Assembly (NCBI GenBank): GCA_015067025.1
Contig: SVNC01000014.1
Span: 1 to 53,339, forward strand
From: Oscillospiraceae bacterium
GTDB lineage: Bacteria; Bacillota; Clostridia; Oscillospirales; Ruminococcaceae
Reading direction: 5' to 3'
Length of the DNA: 53,339 bases
The stretch's first letter is position 1, and each line of letters begins with the position of its first letter. The translations under genes and the position numbers were made by a program. The notes beneath the pieces were generated by a model. It did not search any database. It saw nothing but the letters and a program-made list of their open reading frames with translations, and had not been told where the DNA came from. Shown here one piece after another: positions 34,871 to 43,987 of this stretch.

Positions 34871-37516
34871 ATGAAGAAAGAACTGGCAAAAACCTATTCT
34901 CCAAAAGATTTCGAGGATAGACTCTACCACGAATGGGAGGAAAAGAAGTACTTCCACGCGGTAATTGACAAAAATAAGAAACCCTTTACAATCGTTATTC
35001 CCCCACCAAACATCACAGGTCAGCTCCATATGGGACACGCCCTTGACAATACTCTTCAGGATATCCTTATCCGTTACAAAAGAATGCAGGGTTACTGCAC
35101 ACTCTGGCTTCCCGGTACAGACCACGCTTCTATCGCTACAGAAGCTAAGATAGTTACAGCTATGAAGGAAGAAGGCATCACAAAGGATGATATCGGCAGA
35201 GACGGTTTCTTAGAACGTGCATGGGAATGGAAGAGAGTATACGGCGGTCGTATCGTAGAGCAGCTTAAAAAGTTAGGTTCTTCCTGCGACTGGGACAGAG
35301 AACGCTTTACTCTTGATGACGGTTGCTCAAAGGCAGTACAGAAAGTATTTATTGATTTATACAACAAAGGCCTTATCTACCACGGCGAAAGAATTATCAA
35401 CTGGTGCCCCAACTGTAAGACTTCTATTTCAGATATCGAATGTGAATACGAAGAACAGGACGGCTTCTTCTGGCACATCAATTATCCCCTTGCTGACGGA
35501 AGCGGCAGTGTAGAAATAGCTACGACCCGTCCCGAAACCTTACTTGGCGACAGCGCTATTGCAGTACACCCCGAGGATGACAGATACAAGAATATCGTAG
35601 GCAAGATGGTAAAGCTTCCTCTTACAGACAGAGAAATCCCCGTTGTTGCTGACGAATACGTTGACAGAGAATTTGGTACAGGCGTTGTAAAGATCACACC
35701 TGCTCACGACCCTAACGACTTTGAAGTAGGTAAAAGACACGACCTGCCCATTATCCATATGATGAACGACGACGCTACCATCAAGGAAGGCATCGGCGGA
35801 AAGTATGCCGGTATGGACAGATACGAAGCAAGAAAAGCAATGGTTGCCGATTTAGAGGCTCAGGGACTTTTAGTGAAGGTTGAACCTCACAAGCATAACG
35901 TTGGTTGCTGTCAGCGTTGCGGTACTACCGTAGAGCCTATGGCAAGCTATCAGTGGTTCGTAGCTATGAAAGAGCTTGCACAGCCTGCTATTGATGTAGT
36001 AAAGAGCGGCGAACTCCGCTATGTTCCCAAGCGTTTTGAAAACGGCTACCTCTACTGGATGGAAAATATCCGCGACTGGTGTATCTCCCGTCAGCTCTGG
36101 TGGGGTCACAGAATTCCTGCTTACTACTGCCAGAACAAGGACTGCGGTCACACAGAGATCACTCTTGACGGCATCAGCGTATGCCCCAAGTGCGGCGGCG
36201 TAATGAAGCAGGATGAGGATACCCTTGATACATGGTTCTCTTCTGCACTCTGGCCTTTCTCAACTCTTGGCTGGCCTGAAAAGACAGAAGATCTCGAATA
36301 CTTCTACCCCACAAACACACTCGTAACAGGTTACGATATCATACCCTTCTGGGTTGCAAGAATGATATTCAGCGGTCTTGAACATACAAAGCAGAAGCCC
36401 TTTACAGACGTTCTTATCCACGGTCTTGTAAGAGATGAACAGGGCAGAAAGATGAGTAAATCTCTCGGCAACGGTGTTGACCCTCTTGAAATTATCGACG
36501 AATTCGGTGCAGACGCACTCCGTCTTACTCTTGTAACAGGTAACGCTCCCGGTAACGATATGCGCTGGACAAAAACAAAGGTTACAAACTCCAGAAACTT
36601 TGCAAATAAGCTCTGGAACGCTACAAGATACATCCTTATGAATCTGCCTGAGGATATGACAGGTGCAAAGCTCCCTGAAAACCTCGGCATTGAAGATAAG
36701 TGGATCTTAAGCCTTTACAACGATCTTATAAAGAACGTTACATCAAACCTTGACAGCTATGAATTAGGTATTGCGGTACAAAATCTCTACGACTTTATCT
36801 GGGATATCTACTGCGACTGGTACATTGAGCTTACAAAGCCCAGAATTGCCGAGGGCGGCGAAACTGCACTTGCGGCACAAAACGTTCTCGTTTACGTAAT
36901 GCAGGGCATCTTAAAGCTTCTCCACCCCTTTATGCCCTTCATCACAGAAGAGATCTGGCAGTCTATGCCCGTTGAAAACGAAGGCAATAACGTAGACAGC
37001 ATTATGATCTCAGACTGGCCCGTATATGACGAAGCACTCCACTTTGAAAAGGAACAGGCTGACTTTGCGAAGGTTGTTGACGCTATCCGTGCTATAAGAG
37101 TACAGAGAAACGAGCTTAACGTTCCTCCTTCAAAGAAGGTTACTATGATAGTAGAAACCGCTGAAAAGGAACTTTTCGCAAATGCTGTAGCATTCTTTGA
37201 AAGACTTGCAGGCGCAGGCGAATTAACAGTAACAGACGCCGCAAACGGCACAGAGGATATGGTAACAATCGTTACTGCAAACGCAAGAATCTTTATGCCT
37301 ATGGGCGAGCTTGTCGACAAGGAAAAGGAACTTGCACGTCTTGAAAAGGAACGCAAGGCTGCACAGAAGGATATCGACTTCTTATCAGGTAAACTTAATA
37401 ACCCCGGCTTCCTTGCTAAAGCACCCGCTCAGCAGATCGAAAACGAAAGAGCAAAGCTTGCAAAAGCACAGGAAAAGATGGAAAAGATCATGCTTTCTAT
37501 CGAAAAGATGAAATAA
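34871..37516 (+). CDS. valS: Valyl-tRNA synthetase
   Basis: A class I synthetase of 881 residues with the HIGH box in PNITGQLHMGHAL, the editing CP1 domain (TTRPETLLGDSAIAVHP), zinc-like Cys pairs in the CP region, KMSKSLGN, the anticodon-binding helices and the C-terminal ValRS coiled coil. It charges tRNA-Val. Only 42 nt separate it from rqcH, with no room for a T-box. A strong terminator follows at 37535-37570. Confidence 0.96.
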   Translation: MKKELAKTYSPKDFEDRLYHEWEEKKYFHAVIDKNKKPFTIVIPPPNITGQLHMGHALDNTLQDILIRYKRMQGYCTLWLPGTDHASIATEAKIVTAMKEEGITKDDIGRDGFLERAWEWKRVYGGRIVEQLKKLGSSCDWDRERFTLDDGCSKAVQKVFIDLYNKGLIYHGERIINWCPNCKTSISDIECEYEEQDGFFWHINYPLADGSGSVEIATTRPETLLGDSAIAVHPEDDRYKNIVGKMVKLPLTDREIPVVADEYVDREFGTGVVKITPAHDPNDFEVGKRHDLPIIHMMNDDATIKEGIGGKYAGMDRYEARKAMVADLEAQGLLVKVEPHKHNVGCCQRCGTTVEPMASYQWFVAMKELAQPAIDVVKSGELRYVPKRFENGYLYWMENIRDWCISRQLWWGHRIPAYYCQNKDCGHTEITLDGISVCPKCGGVMKQDEDTLDTWFSSALWPFSTLGWPEKTEDLEYFYPTNTLVTGYDIIPFWVARMIFSGLEHTKQKPFTDVLIHGLVRDEQGRKMSKSLGNGVDPLEIIDEFGADALRLTLVTGNAPGNDMRWTKTKVTNSRNFANKLWNATRYILMNLPEDMTGAKLPENLGIEDKWILSLYNDLIKNVTSNLDSYELGIAVQNLYDFIWDIYCDWYIELTKPRIAEGGETALAAQNVLVYVMQGILKLLHPFMPFITEEIWQSMPVENEGNNVDSIMISDWPVYDEALHFEKEQADFAKVVDAIRAIRVQRNELNVPPSKKVTMIVETAEKELFANAVAFFERLAGAGELTVTDAANGTEDMVTIVTANARIFMPMGELVDKEKELARLEKERKAAQKDIDFLSGKLNNPGFLAKAPAQQIENERAKLAKAQEKMEKIMLSIEKMK

Positions 37517-37534
37517 TTTCCGAACAAATAACTA

Positions 37535-37573
37535 CTCCCCTGAGAATAAACTTCTCAGGGGAGCTTTTTATTT
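37535..37573. terminator. Bidirectional terminator between valS and the chemoreceptor
   Basis: ctcccctgagaa (37535-37546) pairs perfectly with ttctcaggggag (37552-37563), followed on the plus strand by cttttta. It serves the two converging genes. Confidence 0.88.
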
Positions 37574-37583
37574 TGTTTTACTT

Positions 37584-39704
37584 TTATACAGTTTCCTGCT
37601 CTTCGACTTCGCTCTGAGCTTCAGTCTGTTCAGCATCTTCTGCTACGGGTGCTTCATCAGCCACCGCTTCTTCAGTTTCTTCAGAAGTATCTTCGGTTTC
37701 TTCTGAAATTTCTTCCTCTACAGCTTCTTCCTCGGGTTCTTCACCCTTTAGCTTGAAGCCCGACACGAGATCATTAAGAGCCGCCGCCTGAGCGGATAAT
37801 TCTTCACTTGCTGCCGCACTTTCTTCACTGGTTGCGGAGTTTGTCTGCACAACGCCGTTGATCTGATCAAGACCTATATTGAGCATAGCAAAGGACTCTG
37901 CCTGATTTTCAGACTGCTTTGCGATATCGTCAACTCTGCCTCTTACGTTGTTTGCAAGCTCTACTACTGCTTCGAGACTTTGTGCCGTTTCAGCAACGAT
38001 CGCATTACCGTTATTTACTGCCGCAACCGTATCAGCAATAAGAGCGTTTGTAGTATTAGCCGCCTCAGCACTCTTTGACGCAAGATTTCTTACTTCGTCA
38101 GCAACTACTGCAAAGCCCTTACCTGCTTCGCCTGCTCTTGCCGCTTCTACCGCCGCATTGAGAGCAAGGATATTTGTCTGGAAAGCGATATCTTCGATCG
38201 TTCTTATGATATTGCTTATTTCGTCTGACTTGTCGGAAATGTCATCCATTGCCGCTGTAACCTCGTTCATCTTTTCACGGGATGCGATGATCTCTGCTAC
38301 GGTATCATCTGTTTCCTTATGAGCGGACGCGGCACTTTCAGCGTTCTTCTTAGCCTGGGCTGTAAGCTCTGTAATAGTAGCCGCTAATTCCTGAACGGAG
38401 GATGCCTGCTGTGTTGCACCGATGGACAGTGCGTTTGCACCGCTTGATACCTGCTTTGCACCATCAGATACCTGATCTGCATTTTCATTTATCTGCTTTA
38501 ACGTGCGGTTAAGAGAATCTATAATAGTTTCAAGAGACGTCTTTATCTTACCGAAATCGCCCTTATATTCTGCTGTAATATCAAGTGCAAAGTTGCCGTT
38601 TGCCATTTCGCCGAGATTTTCAGAAACGTCACCGATAGCAGCATTAAGCTCTGTGATAACGCTCTTCATATCTCTCACAAGTCCACCGATCTCATCGTTT
38701 GTCGTTGCAGCAGGAACGGGAGAAGTAAGGTCACCATCAGCAAGCTTTCTGAGTCTTCCTGCACATAAGGTTATAGGCTTTGCTATAGCGTTTGCAAAGA
38801 ACATCGATACTACTGCCGCAATCACTAAAACTGCCAGTGCCACTATAATATTAATGATAAGCGATACGTATACGCCGCCTAAAAATTCCTGCTGTTCAAC
38901 GTTTATACCTATAGTCCAGCCCGCTGTATTGGCGATAGGAGCATAGGCTATGTATTCGGTATTTCCGCCGAAGGTATACGTAGAAAAGCCGGGTTCGCCC
39001 TCCATCATCTTCTTTTCAACCTCGGCACGGCTCTTGTGTGAAGCGTCTTCAAGTGCGAGCTCCTGAGAGTTTACACCGACAAGCTCCGTATTCACATTAC
39101 ACATTGTAATACCTGTGCCTGAAAGAAGATATGCATTACCCTTTTCGCCTACCTTGATAGAAGCCGCCAGCTCTTCAAAGAAGGTTGCGGATGGTACGAT
39201 ATAAACTACACCGATTATGCTCGTGCCAACAACACCGCCCTTCCAGATAGGAGCAGCCGCTACCGCTGTATTATAAACCATGAGTTTACTCTCAAGGAAG
39301 AAGTCTGATATATTAGCCTTACCGTCAAATGCTTTTTTAAAGAATTCTTCTTCTGAACAGTCTGCACCTGTCGCTATATTTTTACCGTCGGCACCTAAGA
39401 TACCGCCTGAGCTGAGTCCGTACCTTGCAAGTCTGTCTTCGATTGCAGCAGCTCTCTTTAAAGAACCACCCTCTTCGTCTGCAACCGATGCTGTACAACC
39501 AAGCTCTGTAGCTATAGTTAAATAAAGCTGGAGTTCTTTCTCCACTCTTGATGCCGCAACCTTTGCCGTTTCGGTAAGAGATTTGCTCATTACGTCATTT
39601 GCGGAGGAGAAATTAAGTATTGTGCCTGCAATTCCAAGTGCAACGGATGATAAAAGTCCTATTACCATCATCGCCGCCATGATTTTTATTTTGATGCTTT
39701 TCAT
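37584..39704 (-). CDS. Methyl-accepting chemotaxis protein with Cache-type sensor and acidic tail
   Basis: A 706-residue receptor: first membrane helix (about 7-29), an extracellular Cache-like domain (GDAYLLS-like [34 protein letters not shown]) to about 275, second helix, HAMP, a signalling coiled coil with the tip [20 protein letters not shown], and then an unusual tail of about 45 residues very rich in Glu, Asp and Thr. It signals to CheA/CheW, which are not in the window. The tail lacks a CheR-binding pentapeptide. Ligand unknown. AGGAGG precedes the start. Confidence 0.92.
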   Translation of the reverse strand: MKSIKIKIMAAMMVIGLLSSVALGIAGTILNFSSANDVMSKSLTETAKVAASRVEKELQLYLTIATELGCTASVADEEGGSLKRAAAIEDRLARYGLSSGGILGADGKNIATGADCSEEEFFKKAFDGKANISDFFLESKLMVYNTAVAAAPIWKGGVVGTSIIGVVYIVPSATFFEELAASIKVGEKGNAYLLSGTGITMCNVNTELVGVNSQELALEDASHKSRAEVEKKMMEGEPGFSTYTFGGNTEYIAYAPIANTAGWTIGINVEQQEFLGGVYVSLIINIIVALAVLVIAAVVSMFFANAIAKPITLCAGRLRKLADGDLTSPVPAATTNDEIGGLVRDMKSVITELNAAIGDVSENLGEMANGNFALDITAEYKGDFGKIKTSLETIIDSLNRTLKQINENADQVSDGAKQVSSGANALSIGATQQASSVQELAATITELTAQAKKNAESAASAHKETDDTVAEIIASREKMNEVTAAMDDISDKSDEISNIIRTIEDIAFQTNILALNAAVEAARAGEAGKGFAVVADEVRNLASKSAEAANTTNALIADTVAAVNNGNAIVAETAQSLEAVVELANNVRGRVDDIAKQSENQAESFAMLNIGLDQINGVVQTNSATSEESAAASEELSAQAAALNDLVSGFKLKGEEPEEEAVEEEISEETEDTSEETEEAVADEAPVAEDAEQTEAQSEVEEQETV

Positions 39705-39872
39705 ATGGATATACCTCCTGTATGCGATTAAACGCTTTTACAAAATTGTATCACAAATCAATTGTCAAGTAAAGGCGAAAACGGATTTTTTTGGCAAAAA
39801 GATGTAATAATCAACAATTATCATAATTTTCAAGGTCAGTTTTTGTGCGAAATAACAACGAATTTCTTTCAG

Positions 39873-39901
39873 TTGCAGGATCATCACAACTCTGCTATAA
39901 T
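39873..39901 (+). promoter_or_regulatory. Promoter of the acetyltransferase gene
   Basis: TTGCAG (39873-39878), 17-bp spacer, TATAAT (39896-39901), about 43 nt before the ATG at 39945. Confidence 0.6.
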
Positions 39902-39944
39902 AGTTTTATAACATCAGACCATAAATTAAACCTTGGAGGTATCT

Positions 39945-40448
39945 ATGCTAAGACTAAGACCCTATAAAAAATGTGACGCAAAAACCATACTTGGCTGGAT
40001 AAAGGATGAATACGCCTTCCGCCGGTGGAGTGCGGACAGATATAAAAAATTCCCTCCCAAAGCTACCGATATGATAAAGATGTATGAAAGTGTTGAATAC
40101 AACGATACCTTTTTTGCTTTTACTGCTTTCGACGAAAGCTCTGTTATCGGTCATCTTACAATGCGTTTTACCGATGAAGAAAAAAGGATAGTCCGCTTTG
40201 GCTTTGTAATAGTAGATGACAGTAAGCGTGGAAACGGATACGGCAAAGAAATGTTACAGCTTGCCATTAAATACAGCCTTGAAATTTTAAAGGCGGAAAA
40301 AATAACCCTCGGTGTATTTGAAAATAACACCACCGCTTATAATTGCTACAAAGCCGTTGGCTTTAAAACTGTGACTACGGAGGAAGCGGAATACTACAAT
40401 ATACTCGGTGAAAAATGGGAGTGTATTGAAATGGAGTTTACACCATAA
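39945..40448 (+). CDS. GNAT family N-acetyltransferase
   Basis: I place the start at ATG 39945, 5 nt after GGAGGT; an upstream in-frame TTG overlaps that ribosome site and is unlikely. The 167-residue protein has the RimI/RimJ-like fold: LRLRPYKKCDAKTILGW, the acetyl-CoA loop VDDSKRGNGYGKEML, and ITLGVFENNTTAYNCYKAVGF. It acetylates a small molecule or protein N-terminus; the substrate is unknown. It is a single-gene unit ended by the hairpin at 40458-40484. Confidence 0.9.
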   Translation: MLRLRPYKKCDAKTILGWIKDEYAFRRWSADRYKKFPPKATDMIKMYESVEYNDTFFAFTAFDESSVIGHLTMRFTDEEKRIVRFGFVIVDDSKRGNGYGKEMLQLAIKYSLEILKAEKITLGVFENNTTAYNCYKAVGFKTVTTEEAEYYNILGEKWECIEMEFTP

Positions 40449-40457
40449 ATAAACAGC

Positions 40458-40484
40458 AAAGCCACCTGCAAATCAGGTGGCTTT
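40458..40484. terminator. Bidirectional terminator
   Basis: aaagccacctg pairs with caggtggcttt around a 5-nt loop, placed between the converging acetyltransferase and XRE regulator genes. Confidence 0.8.
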
Positions 40485-40490
40485 CTTATA

Positions 40491-41066
40491 TTAATTTACC
40501 GTATATGCACAACGGATAAATTTATTCTGACCTATCACAAATTTATTATCTGTTATTCTTTTTGACGTTTCCTTTACAGTGATAAATTCCTTTGTAACAT
40601 TTACAAAGAACTGTTTTCCATTATTCTCTACAATATAATACGCTGACATATCCTGCATACTGTCTGCAACGTTTAAAACGCCGGGTTGTGTAAAGAAATC
40701 CAGCAACCATTCTTTTTTAGAAAGAACCTTTTTTCTAATAAGAGGATATACACTGTCAGCCGACGGAAATTTCGCTACAACAACTGCATCATATTTATTT
40801 CTGCATTTACCTGACACCTTGTAATCATCAAGGCTGATCGCCTCTTTTAGTTCATTTACACTGGTAACACCATTATCGTCAAGCAGATAATCTACACTTA
40901 CATTAAGCAGTTGTGCTATGGCCTTTAAATTTGAAATGTCGGGCATACCCTTATCCGATTCCCACTTTGCCACCGCCGAGCGAGATACATTCATCTTTTC
41001 CGAAAACTGCTCCTGAGATAAGCCTACCGCTTTTCTTGCTTCTTTTAATTTCTGTCCGAATGTCAT
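40491..41066 (-). CDS. XRE family regulator with C-terminal sensor-like domain
   Basis: A 191-residue protein. Residues 1-65 are a Cro/CI helix-turn-helix (FGQKLKEARKAVGLSQEQFS, then VSRSAVAKWESDKGMPD and LNVSVDYLLDDN). The remainder (about 85-191) is a single mixed alpha/beta domain (DAVVVAKFPSADSVYPL; MSAYYIVENNGKQFFVNV) that I cannot assign. AATAAGGAGG precedes the start. The upstream spacer holds repeated gtaac dyads (41142-41182) that might be its operators. Confidence 0.8.
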   Translation of the reverse strand: MTFGQKLKEARKAVGLSQEQFSEKMNVSRSAVAKWESDKGMPDISNLKAIAQLLNVSVDYLLDDNGVTSVNELKEAISLDDYKVSGKCRNKYDAVVVAKFPSADSVYPLIRKKVLSKKEWLLDFFTQPGVLNVADSMQDMSAYYIVENNGKQFFVNVTKEFITVKETSKRITDNKFVIGQNKFIRCAYTVN

Positions 41067-41190
41067 AATAAAACCTCCTTATTTTGGACTTATTTTCTCT
41101 TGCAGGTTAATTATACAACACCCCACAAAATTGTGCAAGAAACCCTCTGTAACGGCGTTGTTACTCTCCGTAACAGCGTTAAGAAATCCT

Positions 41191-41760
41191 TTATCTTCGG
41201 GAAAAAATAGCGTCCACTCTTTCCTTTGCTTCCTTTAAGCCGACGCCTGTTGCTCTTCTGTAAAAGTCTATCGCCTTGACCTTTTCTCCACTCGGCAGAT
41301 AGCGACCTTTTACGTAAGCCTCTATTGCAGGGATATCAAGCTCACCCTTTATGATTATATCGCCCTTTTCTATCTGTGCTTTTGCAACGCCACCCAGTAT
41401 AAGTCCTATCTTGTCACCCTTTTTTGCACAGTCCATCATTCTTCTGAACTGCTCTATTGCTGTGACAACACAATTTATACTGCTACCGTTTGATTTTACT
41501 ATTTTCACGTTGTCGTTTACGTACACTTCACCCACGGCAACCTCTCCTGTAACGGCTATACCTCGTCCTGCTAAAGAAAAAACGCCCTCCGCCTGCAATG
41601 AAAAAGTAAGGCTTGTCAAAGGATTTTGAGTAACCATAGATTTGTCAGGTATACCGACACCCGAAAGGCTGTATTTAGTTCCGCAATATTTACAGGTACA
41701 GATCGCTCCCGGCTGAGGGTCAAGTCCTGCACCGCACATCTCACATTTATACGTCTGCAT
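41191..41760 (-). CDS. Zinc ribbon + EF-Tu domain II-like barrel + L7/L12 C-terminal-like domain protein
   Basis: A 189-residue protein with three recognisable parts. Residues 1-30 are a zinc ribbon (YKCEMCGAGLD, CTCKYCGTKY). Residues 48-125 follow translation-GTPase domain II (FSLAGRGIAVTGEVAVGEVY, IEQFRRMMDCAKKGDKIGLI, GGVAKAQIEKGDIII). Residues 150-187 resemble the C-terminal domain of ribosomal protein L7/L12 (KVKAIDFYRRATGVGLKEAKERVDAI). It has no GTPase domain. It may bind partners of the ribosomal stalk or simply reuse these folds. It lies directly beside the integration site but reads away from it, so it is probably core chromosome. Confidence 0.7.
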   Translation of the reverse strand: MQTYKCEMCGAGLDPQPGAICTCKYCGTKYSLSGVGIPDKSMVTQNPLTSLTFSLQAEGVFSLAGRGIAVTGEVAVGEVYVNDNVKIVKSNGSSINCVVTAIEQFRRMMDCAKKGDKIGLILGGVAKAQIEKGDIIIKGELDIPAIEAYVKGRYLPSGEKVKAIDFYRRATGVGLKEAKERVDAIFSRR

Positions 41761-41785
41761 TTAAATTCTCCCATTTCCATATACA

Positions 41786-41817
41786 AAAAAAGACGATTCG
41801 ATAAGAATCGTCTTTTT
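41786..41817 (-). terminator. Terminator of the disrupted tRNA gene
   Basis: agacgattc (41791-41799) pairs with gaatcgtct (41805-41813); T-runs flank it on both strands. On the minus strand it follows the CCA of the tRNA fragment immediately, as a native tRNA terminator would. Confidence 0.75.
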
Positions 41818-41840
41818 GGCACGCCAAGAGGGATTCGAAT
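41817..41840 (-). other. 3' end of a tRNA gene, attachment site of an integrated element
   Basis: On the minus strand the sequence TTCGAAT-CCCTC-TTGGCGT-G-CCA gives the T-loop, the 3' side of the T-stem, the 3' side of a 7-bp acceptor stem, discriminator G and encoded CCA. The 5' side of the T-stem is not matched (tagga instead of ccctc on the plus strand), and no anticodon or D arm exists upstream. This is therefore a tRNA 3' fragment, the usual footprint left at the distal junction when a tyrosine-recombinase element integrates into a tRNA gene. Discriminator G would suit tRNA-Arg among others; the amino acid is not certain. Confidence 0.75.
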
Positions 41841-42347
41841 AGGAATTTTCTATTTTTTATATCCTGTCATATCGTTGAATATCATCGCATAATCGCAGTA
41901 TTTAAGCGGTATTACGACACATCAACTTTCATTATCTTGCAATATCTTTTTACAACTTTATGTGTCATTTGAGCGATTTTTAACACACAAAATAACACAC
42001 GAAATTTACGAGTAAAAAACAATACATCTCCATCAATACAAAATACGCATATGACAATATTAGTATTTCAGGGTGTTACTTAAACATCTGACAATAAATT
42101 ATTGTGTGTTATGTGTAAGATGCAAAAGTAAATTTTTAGAGCTTCTGAAAAAGAGGCTCTTTTTCTTCAAATAAAAGAATGTATTTGTGACAAATAGAGA
42201 TTAAAGAAATTGCACTATTAATTATAGCTAATTCAAGGCAAGTTGTCAACATCAATGATGTTATCCCCCTGACAAGCAAGTTCCCAGGATTACTATGCCT
42301 ATTTTTAGGCGTATGACTTATTAAACCCAACAGAAAGGACATTCAAA
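41841..42347. other. Gene-free element end with inverted GTGT repeats
   Basis: No gene is visible. The region is AT-rich and contains acacacaaaataacacac (41983-42000) and, in opposite orientation, gtgtgttatgtgt (42104-42116), which could be integrase arm sites. A dyad aacatcaatgatgtt (42246-42260) lies upstream of the DUF4314 gene. Confidence 0.45.
42138..42164 (+). terminator. Terminator-like hairpin in the element end
   Basis: agagcttct (42138-42146) pairs with agaggctct (42152-42160), one G-U, then TTTTTC. No gene is visible upstream on this strand before the tRNA fragment, so it may insulate the element or be left from a deleted gene. Confidence 0.6.
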
Positions 42348-42668
42348 ATGAAAGAAAACGAAATAACAAAACTCAAAGAAACCTATCCGCCCGGTACAAG
42401 AATAGTACTTATGTATATGGGCTATGATCCTCATCCTATTGACAGCAATACCAGAGGAACTGTTGACCATGTTGATGATATGGGTACAGTTCATTGTAAC
42501 TTTGACAATGGGCGTCGACTCGGAATGGTACCCGGAGAGGATCTGTTCAGAAAGCTGACAAAAAGTGAGCTTGAATTTGAACAGGCAAAAGTGGAAAAGA
42601 AAGAACCAGAAGAATCCGAGGAAGATGAAACAGAAGAGCAAGACGAATCGCCTCGGCTAATAATGTAG
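42348..42668 (+). CDS. DUF4314 protein
   Basis: A 106-residue protein whose first 70 residues fit DUF4314 (YPPGTRIVLMYMGYDPHPI, RGTVDHVDDMGTVHCNFDNG, LGMVPGEDLFRK), a small SH3-like beta domain common on clostridial conjugative elements. The C-terminus is a highly charged Glu-rich tail. Function is unknown. AGAAAGGAC precedes the ATG; the next gene follows after 13 nt. Confidence 0.85.
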   Translation: MKENEITKLKETYPPGTRIVLMYMGYDPHPIDSNTRGTVDHVDDMGTVHCNFDNGRRLGMVPGEDLFRKLTKSELEFEQAKVEKKEPEESEEDETEEQDESPRLIM

Positions 42669-42681
42669 AAAGGAGCAATTT

Positions 42682-43971
42682 ATGCCAAATCATGTAACAA
42701 GCATTCTGCATTTTAATTGCGGTGCAGAATTGCAGAAAAAGATTTACGAAGCAATTAAGGACGACGAAGCAGGTATAGGCTCGGTGGATTTTAACAAGCT
42801 GATTCCTATGCCTCCTTCCCTTGATGTTGAAAGCGGAAGCACTTCTAATCACGGACTTAAAGTGTATCAGGCATTTATCGAATGGTATAACGATAAAACA
42901 TCCGGTGAAAATAAAGATTTACTGAATATCCCTTCTGATTATCTGAACGAATACTATAATACCATTTTATCAGAAGAGGATAAGGAGTATTGGAACATCG
43001 GTAAGACCGTTTTTGAGAATATTCAGAAATACGGTGCTCCCACCTGGTATGAATGGAGAATCAGAAATTGGGGTACTAAATGGAACGCCTATGATTTTGG
43101 TGATGTCGAACCCGATACTATTCCTGACAGCTTGTCTTTTAACACTGCCTGGTCAGCTCCGCATAAGGTTATTGAGAAGATTGCAGAGCTTTATCCCGAA
43201 GCCCTTATCACTCACGAGTGGGCAGATGAGGATATAGGCTGTAACTGCGGCAGGAAGGAATATCAGAACGGCAAATGCGTATCAACATACTATCCTGATT
43301 ATGGCTGTGAATCCATTGAATTTGCGGCAGGTGTTCTGGAATGCGACCTTGAAGACCTAGGTATGAGGCTAAGTGCAGACAAAAGCACCTATGTAAGCAT
43401 TACCTGGCAGGACTATGACCTTGTAGAATTTGATAATGTGACGATGCTGCTCGCAGATGAAATTCTGAGAAAGAATAATATTCCTGAAGGTTTGTATATT
43501 TACTATCTCAAGGAAAAGGAAAACGGGTGTTGCATTGTTGATCCCGAAAAAATAACCGCTATCGGTTTTGATAAGACGCTTATCTCAAAAACTCCAATGG
43601 ATTTCGGACGTTCGTGTTACAGAGAATATGACAAGTCAAATCCGTTAAAAAAACTCTCAAATAAAAGATTCTCATTTGAGGACTATATAGAATTACGGGA
43701 TAACCCAAGCATTGCCCAAAGCTCTGAAAGTCAGAAGCCTGATTGTCCGCTTATCGGAGAGAACGGGAATACATACAATCTTGTGGGTATTGCTTCAAAA
43801 ACTCTGCAGGATAATGGCTTTCGGGAGAAGGCTATTGAAATGAGAAACCGTGTTTTCAACTCAAAAAGTTATGATGATGCGTTATGCATTATCGGAGAGT
43901 ATGTCAATATCACCTCTGCAAATGAAAATGAGGATGCTGACGAGAACCAAGAACAGACCTTAAAAATGTGA
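42682..43971 (+). CDS. YubB ferredoxin-like (DUF1281/Api92-type) element protein
   Basis: This 429-residue protein starts with MPNHVTSILHFNC and continues DFNKLIPMPPSL, WYEWRIRNWGTKWNAYD and FNTAWSAPHKVIEKIAELYP, the signature of the YubB/Api92 ferredoxin-like domain of plasmids and phages. The conserved segment ends near residue 215 (SIEFAAGVLEC). The C-terminal half is unique, with no motif I recognise. The molecular role is not established. It is placed just before the methylase gene, with 16 nt between. Confidence 0.8.
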   Translation: MPNHVTSILHFNCGAELQKKIYEAIKDDEAGIGSVDFNKLIPMPPSLDVESGSTSNHGLKVYQAFIEWYNDKTSGENKDLLNIPSDYLNEYYNTILSEEDKEYWNIGKTVFENIQKYGAPTWYEWRIRNWGTKWNAYDFGDVEPDTIPDSLSFNTAWSAPHKVIEKIAELYPEALITHEWADEDIGCNCGRKEYQNGKCVSTYYPDYGCESIEFAAGVLECDLEDLGMRLSADKSTYVSITWQDYDLVEFDNVTMLLADEILRKNNIPEGLYIYYLKEKENGCCIVDPEKITAIGFDKTLISKTPMDFGRSCYREYDKSNPLKKLSNKRFSFEDYIELRDNPSIAQSSESQKPDCPLIGENGNTYNLVGIASKTLQDNGFREKAIEMRNRVFNSKSYDDALCIIGEYVNITSANENEDADENQEQTLKM

Positions 43972-43987
43972 CAGGAAAGGAGAAAAG

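Noticed and set aside
37948-38946. Antisense frames opposite the chemoreceptor
   Set aside because: Typical mirror frames of Ala/Glu-rich coiled-coil coding sequence.
41817-41890. Possible complete tRNA gene on the minus strand
   Set aside because: Only the T-loop, the 3' sides of the T-stem and acceptor stem, and CCA are present; the 5' T-stem strand, anticodon and D arms are missing.
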